In this document: positions 1-8,591 of the stretch, in pieces | Position numbering within the stretch: position 1 is the first letter of the stretch | How the letters are laid out: each line of letters starts with the position of its first letter | Assembly (NCBI RefSeq): GCF_025252405.1 | Contig: NZ_CP104307.1 | Location: 3,720,001-3,784,000, forward strand | Length of the DNA: 64,000 bases | Origin: Flavobacterium sp. TR2 | GTDB lineage: Bacteria; Bacteroidota; Bacteroidia; Flavobacteriales; Flavobacteriaceae | Reading direction: 5' to 3' | Program-made: the position numbers and the translations under genes | The notes under the pieces: generated by a model | Told to the model about the DNA's origin: nothing | Database searches by the model: none | What the model saw: the letters and a program-made list of their open reading frames with translations, nothing else

Positions 1-164
1 AAAACTTTGTCATGATATTTAAAGATCGTAACAATATTGAAACCAGACAAGTAGACGTATATAGAGTTGTGGGAGACACAACTTATATTTCTAGCGGGTT
101 AAAAGAAAACGAAAAAGTCATTACCAATAATCAGTTATTTATTTACCGTGCATTAAATGAATAA
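1..164 (+). CDS. RND efflux periplasmic adaptor, C-terminal fragment
   Basis: Open frame running in from the left edge; it encodes about 53 residues and stops with TAA at 162-164. The readable end (VDVYRVVGDTTYISSGLKEN, then EKVITNNQLFIYRALNE) is the usual C-terminal barrel of HlyD/CusB-type membrane-fusion proteins, where a 'V..G..D..YV.SGLK.GE.VV..G' pattern is typical. Such adaptors link the inner-membrane RND pump to the outer-membrane channel in the periplasm. The stop lies 5 bases before the porin-like gene at 170 and is followed by a CusA-type pump, so the three genes look like one metal-efflux operon. Most of the gene lies outside the window. Confidence 0.75.
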   Translation, partial: NFVMIFKDRNNIETRQVDVYRVVGDTTYISSGLKENEKVITNNQLFIYRALNE

Positions 165-169
165 ATGAA

Positions 170-1435
170 ATGGATAAGCCTATAAACATATTGACTTTTG
201 CAACGTTGCTTGTCTCTGCATTTTCATTTTCGCAAGAAACCGATTCGATACGAAAATACAGTCTGAGATTTCAAATGACGTCTATATATCAATATCATCC
301 AAATTTCCAAGCCGATTATTCAGGAACAAACAGTATGGACCCGAAAGAAGAAGGCGCTTTGTCTTTAACGTCAACCTTATTTTTTGATCTTCCTCTTTGG
401 AAAGGAGCTACAGCCACTTTCAATCCAGAAATGTCAGGCGGGCAAGGTTTATCGCAGGCCAGAGGATTAGGAGGTTTTCCTAATGGAGAAACATTTAGAA
501 TTGGAGATACAAAACCCGTCGTTTATGTAGCAAGAATGCTTTTGGAGCAAAAATTTCAGTTTAAAAACAACAAATCGCTGCAATTGGTTTTTGGGAAATT
601 TGGCTTATCAGACTATTTCGATAATAATGCCTATTCTCATGATCCAAGAACTCAATTTTTAAACTGGTCTCTTATGACTTATGGCGCTTGGGATTATGCT
701 GCGAACACTAGAGGATATACGGATGGATTGTATGTCAATTATCAATTTGACAGCTGGCAGATTAGGGCGTGCTTAAGTGCCTTGCCTACATACGCAAATG
801 GTCCAAATGTTGAGTTTAATTTTAAAGATTCTAATGCTATAAATGTAGAAATTGAAAAGCAGATTGTTTTCAGTAACAATGATACAAGCAATATAAAATT
901 ATTAGGATTTCGAAATGTTGCAGGAATGGGTAATTACGATGAAGCAAATTCTAGTTTTACCACGATTCCCGATATCAAAAGCACCAGAAAAGATGGCCGT
1001 ACAAAATACGGAATCGGTTTAAATATGGATTATACACATGGTGACAACTGGGGACTTTTTGCCAGAATGAGCTATAATGACGGTAAAAATGAAACATGGG
1101 CTTTTACAGAAATTGATCAATCGGCACAGTTAGGAATCAATTTGAAAGGAAAAATGTGGAACCGAAAAGATGATTTTGCTGGCGTTGCTTTAGTTGCCAA
1201 CGGATTATCGAACCCGCATAAAGAATATCAAAGATTGGGCGGAAACGGATTTATGATTGGTGATGGAACCTTAAATTATGGAATAGAGCAAATTGTAGAA
1301 GTTTTTTATTCCTTTTTAATTCCTAATTCTAAAATCACACTTTCTCCAGATTATCAGTTTGCGATGAATCCAGCTTATAACAAAGACAGAGGTCCTGTCC
1401 AGTTTTTAGCCTTACGCTTTCATACAGAGTTTTAA
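170..1435 (+). CDS. Carbohydrate-porin (OprB)-like outer-membrane beta-barrel protein
   Basis: Predicted 421-residue outer-membrane protein. An N-terminal hydrophobic stretch ending near FSFSQ (about residues 5-21) looks like a signal peptide. The mature part has alternating aromatic strands, a 'GATATFNPEMSGGQGLS' segment and an F at the C-terminus (RFHTEF), as in outer-membrane barrels. The pattern resembles the carbohydrate-selective porin OprB family, which in Bacteroidetes is often encoded inside CusA/CzcA-type efflux operons instead of near sugar genes. It sits between an RND adaptor tail (5 bases upstream) and an RND pump (85 bases downstream), so a role in metal export or metal-related permeability is inferred. 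I cannot tell the substrate from sequence. An ATG at 165 is in another frame and stops quickly, so 170 is the start. Confidence 0.7.
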   Translation: MDKPINILTFATLLVSAFSFSQETDSIRKYSLRFQMTSIYQYHPNFQADYSGTNSMDPKEEGALSLTSTLFFDLPLWKGATATFNPEMSGGQGLSQARGLGGFPNGETFRIGDTKPVVYVARMLLEQKFQFKNNKSLQLVFGKFGLSDYFDNNAYSHDPRTQFLNWSLMTYGAWDYAANTRGYTDGLYVNYQFDSWQIRACLSALPTYANGPNVEFNFKDSNAINVEIEKQIVFSNNDTSNIKLLGFRNVAGMGNYDEANSSFTTIPDIKSTRKDGRTKYGIGLNMDYTHGDNWGLFARMSYNDGKNETWAFTEIDQSAQLGINLKGKMWNRKDDFAGVALVANGLSNPHKEYQRLGGNGFMIGDGTLNYGIEQIVEVFYSFLIPNSKITLSPDYQFAMNPAYNKDRGPVQFLALRFHTEF

Positions 1436-1520
1436 TACTGGGAATACCAATAAAATATTGATGCTTTAAACGAAGCATTGTAATTAAAATAAAAATTCAT
1501 CATTAAAAATACTTTTAAAA

Positions 1521-4500
1521 ATGAACAAATTCATAAGAAACATTATTGCTTTTTCCCTTAAGAATAAAGCGTTTACCTTTTTCTGGGTGGGATTGTTGGC
1601 TGTTGCAGGATTTATTTCGTTCAAAAATATGCCAATTGACGCGTTTCCAGATGTTACCAATACGCAGATCATCATCATTACGCAATGGAACGGAAAAAGT
1701 GCCGAAGAAGTAGAGCGATTCGTTACCTCTCCTATTGAGATTGCAATGAACTCTGTACAGAAAAAAACAAGCGTTCGAAGCATAACGATGTTTGGTTTAT
1801 CGGTTATAAAAATCATCTTTGATGACGGCGTAGACGATACTTTTGCCCGTTTTCAGGTAAATAATCTTCTGAAAAATGTTTCGCTCCCAGATGAAGTAGA
1901 ACCTGATGTACAGCCACCTTATGGGCCAACAGGCGAAATTTTCAGATACATTGTAAAGAGTGACAGCAGAGACAGCAGGGAGTTATTGACTTACCAAAAT
2001 TGGGTTATCGATAAACAGCTTCGTTCTCTTCCAGGTGTTGCCGATTTAAATGTTTTTGGAGGTCAGACTAAAACTTATGAAGTTGGTGTTGATCCGATCA
2101 AATTGGCAAAATACAATATTACTCCGCTTCAAGTTTATAATGCTGTAAATTCTGGAAACCTAAATGTTGGCGGTGATGTTATTGAGAAAAACGGACAGGC
2201 ATTTGTTGTTCGCGGTGTCGGTTTATTAAAGTCAAAAGATGATATTGGAAATATTATTGTTGATGATGCCGCAGGAAATCCAATATTAGTTAAAAACTTA
2301 GCTGATGTTTACGAAAGTTCAATGCCAAGAGTTGGCCAAACGGGTATTGGAAAAAATGATGATGCAGTTGAAGGAATCGTCGTAATGCGTAAAGGTGAAA
2401 ATCCTCAGGAAACGCTGGCTTTAATCAAAGCCAAAATTAAAGACCTTAACGATAATGTGCTTCCAAAAGACATTAAAATTGAGACATTTTACGATCGTGA
2501 TAATTTGATGAATTTTACGACCGAAACGGTAATGCACAATTTATTTGAAGGTATAATTCTGGTTACCTGTGTCGTATTTCTTTTTATGGCTGACTGGAGA
2601 ACTACTTTTACCGTTTCAATTGTTATTCCTCTTTCTTTATTATTTGCCTTTTTATGCCTTAAAATGATGGGAATGAGTGCCAACTTATTAAGTTTAGGCG
2701 CGGTCGATTTCGGAATTATAATTGATGGAGCCGTGGTAATGGTTGAAGGTTTGTTTGTGGTTTTAGATCATCGAGCGCATCAATTGGGCATGGAGAAATT
2801 TAATAAAATTGCCAAAGGAAGCCTGATCAAGAAAACGGGAACAGAAATGGGTAAAGCTATTTTCTTTTCAAAACTTATCATTATCACCGCCTTGCTTCCA
2901 ATTTTCTCTTTCCAAAAAGTAGAAGGAAAAATGTTCTCTCCCCTAGCCTTTACCTTAGGTTTTGCCTTATTAGGAGCGCTTATTTTTACTTTGACTCTAG
3001 TTCCGGTTCTTTCGCATATTTTATTAAACAAAAATGTAAAAGAGAAGCACAATCCGTTTGTAAGCTTCTGGGATAGAATTGTAAGCAAAGGATTCAAATG
3101 GACATTCAAGCATAAAGTGCAAACTTTAATTGCATCAATAGGATTATTGGCCGCGGTTTTCTTTTCTGCAGGTTTCTTAGGGACAGAATTTTTGCCTCAG
3201 TTAAACGAAGGCGCCTTATGGGTTACAGCAGAATTGCCTATGAGCACTTCGCTTCCTGAAAGTGTTAAAACGGCAGCAATGATTAGAAAAGATTTGGAAA
3301 CTTTTCCTGAGGTCAAGCAGGTTTTATCTCAAACTGGACGAAGCAATGACGGAACCGACCCAAACGGTTTTGGGTTTATCCAGCTTCAAGTTGACTTACT
3401 TCCAAAAAAAGAATGGAAACGTAAAATTTCGATGGATGACCTGATTAATGAAATGGATGACAAACTGAAAGTTCATCAAGGAATTACGTATAATTATTCG
3501 CAGCCGGTAATTGATAACGTTGCAGAATCGGTGGCTGGATTTAAAGCTTCAAATGCTGTAAAAATTTATGGAGATGATTTGAATAAATTAGATCAGCTGG
3601 CAAATGAAGTTTTAGCTCAAATTAAAAATATTCCAGGTATAAAAGACGTTGGGATTTTACGAAATGTTGGACAGCCTGAAATCAGCGTCATCTTGGATCG
3701 TGAAAAAATGGCTGCTTACGGAGTAACTTTAAGCGATGCTCAGGCCGTTTTAGAATTGGCTTTCGGAGGAAAAACAGCAACTGAAAAGTACGAAGATGAA
3801 AAGAAATTTGATGTTCGCGTTCGTTTTTCTAAAGAATACCGAAAAGATGAAAAAGATTTGGAGGAAATTAAAGTTCCAACCATCAGCGGAATCAAAATTC
3901 CTTTGAAAGAAATCTGTGACATTAAAACCATAACCGGTCCGGCATTTATTTACAGAGATAATACCAAACGTTTTATTGGCGTAAAATTCTCTGTTCGTGA
4001 TCGCGATTTAGGAAGCACCATTGCCGAAGCACAACAAAAAGTGAATCAGCTGAAACTTCCTGCTGGCTATACCACAGGATGGACTGGAGAATTTGAAAAT
4101 CAGGTTCGTGCGAGTGCGCGTCTTGCTCAAGTTGTGCCTATCAGTTTAATTGGAATATTTGTATTGCTATTCATTCTATTTGGAAATTTCAAAGATTCTC
4201 TTCTTGTTTTGGCTAATGTTCCTTTTGCTATTATTGGTGGAATTATTGCCCTACACGTGACGGGAATGAATTTCGGAATTTCTGCCGGAGTTGGTTTTAT
4301 AGCCCTTCTCGGAATCTGTATTCAAAATGGAGTTATTCTGATTTCTGAGTTCCATCATAATTTAAAGGCGAAGCACTCGCTGGAAGAATCCATTTTTAGA
4401 GGAGTAAAAGCTAGAACAAGAGCCGTGGTTATGACAGCGCTGATGGCTTCGATCGGGTTAATGCCTGCTGCAATATCTACAGGAATCGGATCAGAATCTC

Positions 4501-4619
4501 AAAAACCGCTTGCGATTGTTATTATTGGAGGGCTTATGACAGCGACGGTTCTGACATTATTAGTGTTTCCAATCTTGTTCTGGATATTCAACAGAAAAAA
4601 ACACGTGCCAATAGAATAG
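1521..4619 (+). CDS. CusA/CzcA-family heavy-metal RND efflux pump
   Basis: 1032-residue inner-membrane proton/metal antiporter of the HME subclass of RND transporters, the usual length for CusA/CzcA without extra domains. Visible family features are the N-terminal transmembrane segment, 'MPIDAFPDVTNTQI' (about residues 34-47) opening the first porter domain, and the HME signature DFGIIIDGAVVMVE at residues 396-409 in the fourth transmembrane helix, including the proton-relay acidic residues. A second hydrophobic block near residues 870-1020 ends in a basic tail. With the upstream adaptor and porin-like gene it should export a divalent or monovalent metal from the periplasm or cytoplasm. The metal cannot be decided from sequence. 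Unlike the second pump in this window (26554-30930), it carries no fused outer-membrane channel. Confidence 0.92.
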   Translation: MNKFIRNIIAFSLKNKAFTFFWVGLLAVAGFISFKNMPIDAFPDVTNTQIIIITQWNGKSAEEVERFVTSPIEIAMNSVQKKTSVRSITMFGLSVIKIIFDDGVDDTFARFQVNNLLKNVSLPDEVEPDVQPPYGPTGEIFRYIVKSDSRDSRELLTYQNWVIDKQLRSLPGVADLNVFGGQTKTYEVGVDPIKLAKYNITPLQVYNAVNSGNLNVGGDVIEKNGQAFVVRGVGLLKSKDDIGNIIVDDAAGNPILVKNLADVYESSMPRVGQTGIGKNDDAVEGIVVMRKGENPQETLALIKAKIKDLNDNVLPKDIKIETFYDRDNLMNFTTETVMHNLFEGIILVTCVVFLFMADWRTTFTVSIVIPLSLLFAFLCLKMMGMSANLLSLGAVDFGIIIDGAVVMVEGLFVVLDHRAHQLGMEKFNKIAKGSLIKKTGTEMGKAIFFSKLIIITALLPIFSFQKVEGKMFSPLAFTLGFALLGALIFTLTLVPVLSHILLNKNVKEKHNPFVSFWDRIVSKGFKWTFKHKVQTLIASIGLLAAVFFSAGFLGTEFLPQLNEGALWVTAELPMSTSLPESVKTAAMIRKDLETFPEVKQVLSQTGRSNDGTDPNGFGFIQLQVDLLPKKEWKRKISMDDLINEMDDKLKVHQGITYNYSQPVIDNVAESVAGFKASNAVKIYGDDLNKLDQLANEVLAQIKNIPGIKDVGILRNVGQPEISVILDREKMAAYGVTLSDAQAVLELAFGGKTATEKYEDEKKFDVRVRFSKEYRKDEKDLEEIKVPTISGIKIPLKEICDIKTITGPAFIYRDNTKRFIGVKFSVRDRDLGSTIAEAQQKVNQLKLPAGYTTGWTGEFENQVRASARLAQVVPISLIGIFVLLFILFGNFKDSLLVLANVPFAIIGGIIALHVTGMNFGISAGVGFIALLGICIQNGVILISEFHHNLKAKHSLEESIFRGVKARTRAVVMTALMASIGLMPAAISTGIGSESQKPLAIVIIGGLMTATVLTLLVFPILFWIFNRKKHVPIE

Positions 4620-4666
4620 CACTAAAAATATTTAGTTTTAAATCAATTTGTTGGGATTTAAAAAGA

Positions 4667-4700
4667 AGAAGCATCATTCTCGTAATGATGCTTTTTTGCT
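4667..4700 (+). terminator. Rho-independent terminator of the RND operon
   Basis: Hairpin with arms GCATCATT and AATGATGC (4671-4691) followed by a run of T, 50 bases after the pump stop codon. The same stem sequence is used again in the terminator at 6110-6142. Confidence 0.75.
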
Positions 4701-4726
4701 TTAAAGAAGAAAATTAAAAGCAAAAA

Positions 4727-4757
4727 AAAATGGCCTTTTGCTCAGAAAGGCCATTTT
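4727..4757. terminator. Bidirectional terminator between convergent genes
   Basis: AAAATGGCCTTT and AAAGGCCATTTT form a stem with a short loop, with A-tract on one side and T-tract on the other. It lies just past the stop of the minus-strand ankyrin gene, so it should end that transcript and back up the operon terminator at 4667-4700. Confidence 0.7.
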
Positions 4758-4780
4758 ACTAACTCAAAACTTTTAAACTG

Positions 4781-5161
4781 TTATTTCAAATCTTTCAAAA
4801 GCGAAGCAGCTTCTGAAGCATTTGAAAGTTCTGCATATTTTAATGCAGTATATCCTCTGTCATTTTTGGTATTTGGTTTTGCTCCATTTGCCAATAAAAC
4901 TTTAATGATTTCACATTTATTGTAGCGCGCTGCGATCATCAAAGGTGTAAGATCTTCAGACATTTGGTTTACATCTGCACCGTACTCGATAAATTTCTTA
5001 ACAGTTTCAAGATCTCCTTTACTAATTGCAACATTCAAAGGGTTTGCTGCATAACCTGTGTACTCAACTGGATTTTTTGTAGTTGAAATTGTGTTTGAAG
5101 CCATTGCTACATTTCCAAATGTTACTAAGGCTAGTCCTAAATAAATAACTGATTTTTTCAT
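4781..5161 (-). CDS. Secreted ankyrin-repeat protein (paralogue 1)
   Basis: 126-residue protein with an N-terminal signal peptide (hydrophobic MKKSVIYLGLALVTFGNVAM) and about three ankyrin repeats. 'NPLNVAISKGDLETVKKFIE', 'YGADVNQMSEDLTPLMIAA' and 'LLANGAKPNTKNDRGYTALK' carry the GxTPLxxAA and GADVN hallmarks. Ankyrin repeats bind other proteins, so a periplasmic or exported binding role is likely; no partner can be named. It closely resembles the gene at 6163-6543 (same length, same repeat layout), with an SRPBCC gene between them on the other strand. It is followed by a bidirectional hairpin. Confidence 0.85.
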   Translation of the reverse strand: MKKSVIYLGLALVTFGNVAMASNTISTTKNPVEYTGYAANPLNVAISKGDLETVKKFIEYGADVNQMSEDLTPLMIAARYNKCEIIKVLLANGAKPNTKNDRGYTALKYAELSNASEAASLLKDLK

Positions 5162-5547
5162 AATGATTGATGTTTATTAAATGATTGATGATGATTTTAA
5201 TTTGATGATGTAAAGGTAAATTATTTTATTGTATTATGTATAACAAAGTACCATGTTTTAACCAATTCTTAACAGTTACTTAATAAAACGATAATCAAAG
5301 CTCCCTAACGTTACCAAATTATTGATTTTACTATAATAGACTACAGAAAACAGAAAATGTTACAATAAATCTTATTTTTTTTTTATCCTTTAAAAAATCA
5401 CGACTTACAAACACATGATTTATTTTTCTAAATTTACTATACCATTATAAATCAAAAGAATAGTCTATTACTATTCAAGTCCAGTAATTACAAGCTTTTC
5501 AGAAAAAAGATTAACCAAAAAAGTAATAACCATAAAAACAAACAGTC
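5162..5547. other. Divergent intergenic region, no gene seen
   Basis: 386 very AT-rich bases between the divergent ankyrin and SRPBCC genes. TACCTTTA on the minus strand (5211-5218) is a one-mismatch fit to the -7 motif TAnnTTTG for the ankyrin gene. I see no convincing open frame, repeat or hairpin. Confidence 0.5.
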
Positions 5548-6090
5548 ATGATTTTTATTAAAAGAATTCTCGTCATTTTAATTTTATTTATTTCAATTGT
5601 TTTAATTGCGGCTTATTTTATGCCTAAAGAATATTCGGTAGAAAGAGAAATAACCATCAACAAACCTGCTGATAGCATTTTTAAATATGTTAAGTCCTTA
5701 AAAAATCAAAATGAATTTAGCGTGTGGGCCAACATGGACCCGAAAATGAAAGTTCAATATAGAGGAGTTGATGGCATGGTAGGTTCTGTTTCTTCTTGGG
5801 AAAGCGATGTAAAAGAAGTTGGCGTTGGCGAGCAGGAAATTACCAAAATAACAGAAAACAGACGTTTGGATTTTGCGCTCCGTTTTAAAAAACCGATGGA
5901 AGATACCGCAGCCGGATTTATGTCTACAGAACCTGTTTCTGGCAATCAGACAAAAGTAAAATGGGGAATTAGCGGTGTAATTCCTTATCCAACAAACATT
6001 ATGCTTCCAATGCTAAAAATGGATCAAATGATTGGAAATGATTTACAGAAAGGCCTAGAAAATTTAAAAACTATAATAGAGCAGAAATAA
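5548..6090 (+). CDS. SRPBCC-family (polyketide cyclase-like) membrane-anchored protein
   Basis: 180-residue protein with one N-terminal transmembrane segment (about residues 5-24) and a START/SRPBCC fold. 'YSVEREITINKPADSIFKYV' begins the domain and 'WGISG' with 'ENLKTIIEQK' matches the end of this family. SRPBCC proteins bind hydrophobic ligands in a deep cavity, but no ligand can be predicted. The gene is flanked by two converging ankyrin-repeat paralogues and followed by a bidirectional terminator. The function is unknown and the grouping with ankyrin genes may be chance. Confidence 0.85.
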   Translation: MIFIKRILVILILFISIVLIAAYFMPKEYSVEREITINKPADSIFKYVKSLKNQNEFSVWANMDPKMKVQYRGVDGMVGSVSSWESDVKEVGVGEQEITKITENRRLDFALRFKKPMEDTAAGFMSTEPVSGNQTKVKWGISGVIPYPTNIMLPMLKMDQMIGNDLQKGLENLKTIIEQK

Positions 6091-6109
6091 AACTGTTCTT
6101 TAAAATAAA

Positions 6110-6142
6110 AAAAGCATCATTCTTCTAAAAAATGATGCTTTT
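6110..6142. terminator. Bidirectional terminator
   Basis: AAAAGCATCATT and AATGATGCTTTT form a stem between the convergent SRPBCC and second ankyrin gene. The stem shares its core with the terminator at 4671-4691. Confidence 0.75.
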
Positions 6143-6162
6143 CTCTTTTGCTTTAGAAAGTT

Positions 6163-6543
6163 TTATCTCAGTCCTTTTAAAATCTCTGCGGACTCTGTAG
6201 ATTTTGCATATCGCGCATAATCCAATGCTGTAAGTCCATGAGCGTTTTCTATCGAAGGCTTAGCCCCATTTGCCAATAAAATTTTTACAATTTCGACATT
6301 ATTAAAACGTGCTGCCAGCATTAAAGGCGTCATATTTCGCACAATTTTATTTACGTCTGCGCCATACTCAATGCTTTTCTTGACAGTTTCAATATCTCCA
6401 TTGCATACAGCCGCGTGCAAAGGCGATGCGAAATCAAAAAGAATTTCAAGTTGTTTTTTACTTTCTAGCTTCGGACTAGAAGCTGCCGCAAAATTTACAA
6501 ATACGGCCAAAGCCGTTCCGAAAACGATTACTGTTTTTTTCAT
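6163..6543 (-). CDS. Secreted ankyrin-repeat protein (paralogue 2)
   Basis: 126 residues with a signal peptide (MKKTVIVFGTALAVFVNFAA) followed by about three ankyrin repeats: 'SPLHAAVCNGDIETVKKSIE', 'YGADVNKIVRNMTPLMLAA' and 'LLANGAKPSIENAHGLTAL'. It is clearly a paralogue of 4781-5161, with long blocks of shared residues, so the pair probably arose by local duplication. The upstream stretch has short TGATTGATTGATT repeats, as does the leader of paralogue 1. A protein-binding role in the periplasm or on the surface is inferred from the repeats only. Confidence 0.85.
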   Translation of the reverse strand: MKKTVIVFGTALAVFVNFAAASSPKLESKKQLEILFDFASPLHAAVCNGDIETVKKSIEYGADVNKIVRNMTPLMLAARFNNVEIVKILLANGAKPSIENAHGLTALDYARYAKSTESAEILKGLR

Positions 6544-6659
6544 GATTGATTGATTGATTGTTTAATGATTAATGATTGTGATGATTACTTGTTAGACGCT
6601 CATTACCCATAAAACGTTGCATCAAAAATGAAAAAAATGATATTTTTTTTAAAACACAA

Positions 6660-6698
6660 TAAAAAAAACGCAATCAGAAAAACTGAATTGCGCTTTTT
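6660..6698 (-). terminator. Weak hairpin, possible second terminator for purC
   Basis: GCAATCAG and CTGAATTGC pair with one bulged base. On the minus strand the stem is followed by a long T run (A run at 6651-6668 on the plus strand). It lies downstream of the stronger hairpin at 6762-6797. Confidence 0.45.
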
Positions 6699-6761
6699 GA
6701 ATCATTAAATCAATACTTTTTTAGCCTGAGTTTTTTTTCTTAAAACTCTGTTCCAAAACAA

Positions 6762-6797
6762 AATGCCCTGCTAGTAGGTTTTACAGCAGGGTATTTT
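6762..6797 (-). terminator. Terminator of purC
   Basis: CCCTGCT and AGCAGGG arms (6765-6791) around a loop, followed on the minus strand by CATTTTG. It is 47 bases past the purC stop codon. Confidence 0.65.
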
Positions 6798-6843
6798 TAA
6801 TTTTATTTTCAAAGTTTAAATAATTAGTTTAAACCCTAAATTA

Positions 6844-7797
6844 TTATTTTGAAGAAAGGTAATTTAATACGTTTTTTTCAATACGTTGATCAATATTGTC
6901 AATATCAGCTTTAACAAATTTTTCTCCTAAAATATTTTCGTACAATTCGATATATCTTTCCGAAACTGACTCAATATATTCATCTGTCATATTTGGAATC
7001 TGCTGTCCTTCTTTACCTTGAAAACCGTTTTCGATCAGCCAGCGGCGAACAAACTCTTTTGACAATTGTTTTTGCTCCTCTCCTTTTTCTTGTCTTTCTG
7101 CATATCCGTCAGCATAGAAGTAGCGAGAAGAATCTGGCGTATGAATTTCGTCAATTAGAACAATAACACCCTCTTTTGTTTTTCCAAACTCATATTTAGT
7201 ATCCACTAAAATCAATCCGCGTTTTGCAGCAATTTCAGTTCCTCTTTGAAATAAAGCTCTGGTATATTTTTCTAAAACCAAATAATCTTCTTCAGAAACA
7301 ATTCCTTTAGCCAGAATATCTTCGCGAGAAATATCTTCGTCATGAGAACCGTTATCTGCTTTTGTAGTTGGCGTAATAATTGGTTCCGGAAATTTATCGT
7401 TTTCCTTTAAACCCTCCGCCATTGCAACACCGCAAATTTGTTTTCTTCCTGCAGCATACTCACGAGCGGCGTGGCCAGATAAATAGCCACGAATAACCAT
7501 TTCTACTTTAAAAGGCTCGCATAAATGCCCAACAGCCACATTTGGATCTGGAGTAGCAATCAGCCAGTTTGGAACGATATCTTGCGTCAATTCCATAAAT
7601 TTTGTTGCAATCTGGTTTAAGATTTGTCCTTTGTATGGAATTCCTTTTGGCAAAACTACATCAAAAGCCGAAAGTCTATCGGTAGCTACCATTACTAAAA
7701 GTTGGTCGTTAATATTGTAAACTTCTCTAACTTTTCCGCGGTAAACTGATTTTTGGTTCGGGAAATTAAAATTTGTAGTTGTGATTGTATTACTCAT
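6844..7797 (-). CDS. purC: Phosphoribosylaminoimidazole-succinocarboxamide synthase (SAICAR synthase)
   Basis: 317-residue cytoplasmic enzyme of purine biosynthesis that joins CAIR and aspartate using ATP. Family marks are '[20 protein letters not shown]' near the N-terminus, '[12 protein letters not shown]', the 'GSHDEDIS' segment and '[20 protein letters not shown]'. The length matches the longer Bacteroidetes form. The ATG at 7797 is preferred over the ATG 75 bases upstream, because a -7/-33 promoter (7830-7861) lies between the two and the extra residues are hydrophobic and not conserved in the family. The gene appears to be transcribed on its own, with the DUF502 gene upstream. Confidence 0.95.
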   Translation of the reverse strand: MSNTITTTNFNFPNQKSVYRGKVREVYNINDQLLVMVATDRLSAFDVVLPKGIPYKGQILNQIATKFMELTQDIVPNWLIATPDPNVAVGHLCEPFKVEMVIRGYLSGHAAREYAAGRKQICGVAMAEGLKENDKFPEPIITPTTKADNGSHDEDISREDILAKGIVSEEDYLVLEKYTRALFQRGTEIAAKRGLILVDTKYEFGKTKEGVIVLIDEIHTPDSSRYFYADGYAERQEKGEEQKQLSKEFVRRWLIENGFQGKEGQQIPNMTDEYIESVSERYIELYENILGEKFVKADIDNIDQRIEKNVLNYLSSK

Positions 7798-7829
7798 TAT
7801 CCTTTTGGTTGTGTTGTTTTTAATGAATG

Positions 7830-7861
7830 CAAATTTAAAACTATTTGACAGAGCAAACAAA
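7830..7861 (-). promoter_or_regulatory. Bacteroidetes-type promoter of purC
   Basis: On the minus strand TTTG (7858-7861) is followed after exactly 20 bases by TAAATTTG (7830-7837), a full match to TAnnTTTG. The predicted transcript start is near 7823, about 26 bases before the purC ATG. Confidence 0.75.
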
Positions 7862-7887
7862 GAAAATATCACTTCAATTTTAGCGAA

Positions 7888-8481
7888 TTATTTAAAGCTT
7901 AAAATTCCTTTGCCAAAAGATTTTATCGAATCGTCTAAACTTGCCAATGTGGTATCGTTCAGCTTTTTATAATCTTCAGACTGTACGATTAAAATTTGTC
8001 CTTCATTATGTGCTGGCGCATTTGGCACAAAGATTACAGCTTTTCCGTCCTCTCCTTCTTCAATTAAATGTGCGGGCTGCCAAAAATGTCCATTTTTAAA
8101 TAAAACGGGCAAATCTGTAACTGGTTTTGGCGTATGATTTCTTTTTAAAAGTTTTTCTTCAGCTTCCTTCTTATTTTTTTCATACCCCGGCAAAAAGATC
8201 ATCAGCTTCTCGTCTACCCAATTGGTAAATCTTTTTAAAATAGATAAACGCATCAAAAAACCGCTTAAATAAATTAAAACCACCAAAATCATTCCGCCTA
8301 CAATATCGGTCGCGTATTTTCCTAATATCAAATCCAAACGCAGAAAGTGCGCAAATTTTTCTCCATAATTCTGAAAGAACTTCCAGACTTTTCCCAACAA
8401 AATAAAAAAAACTAAAAGCGGTAATAAAACCAATGCCCCCGAAATCAAGTTTCGTTCAGCTTGAAGTAGAAATTTTTTCAT
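7888..8481 (-). CDS. DUF502-family inner-membrane protein
   Basis: 197-residue protein with two transmembrane helices (about residues 13-35 and 55-77). It has the conserved DUF502 pattern 'LISGALVLLPLLVFFILLG' and the downstream 'GYEKNKK' and 'VIFVPNAPAHNEGQILIVQ' segments. This family is widespread and of unknown function. The next upstream gene (HAD hydrolase) ends at a terminator at 8500-8536, so this gene probably has its own promoter; purC downstream also has its own. No partner gene is evident. Confidence 0.85.
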   Translation of the reverse strand: MKKFLLQAERNLISGALVLLPLLVFFILLGKVWKFFQNYGEKFAHFLRLDLILGKYATDIVGGMILVVLIYLSGFLMRLSILKRFTNWVDEKLMIFLPGYEKNKKEAEEKLLKRNHTPKPVTDLPVLFKNGHFWQPAHLIEEGEDGKAVIFVPNAPAHNEGQILIVQSEDYKKLNDTTLASLDDSIKSFGKGILSFK

Positions 8482-8499
8482 GGTTGTGTAATTAAGGTT

Positions 8500-8536
8500 A
8501 AAAAATAAGAGCTAACTCTCTGTGAATTAGCTCTTA
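8500..8536 (-). terminator. Terminator of the HAD hydrolase gene
   Basis: TAAGAGCTAA and TTAGCTCTTA form a 10-base stem (8506-8536), followed on the minus strand by TTTTTT. It is a classic rho-independent form. Confidence 0.8.
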
Positions 8537-8591
8537 TAAAAATAACTATTATTTACTATTCAGCAATAAACTAAATATAAAATACTCTTAA

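Noticed and set aside
7798..7872. N-terminal extension of purC from the ATG at 7872
   Set aside because: The extra 25 residues are not family-like and a -33/-7 promoter lies inside them.
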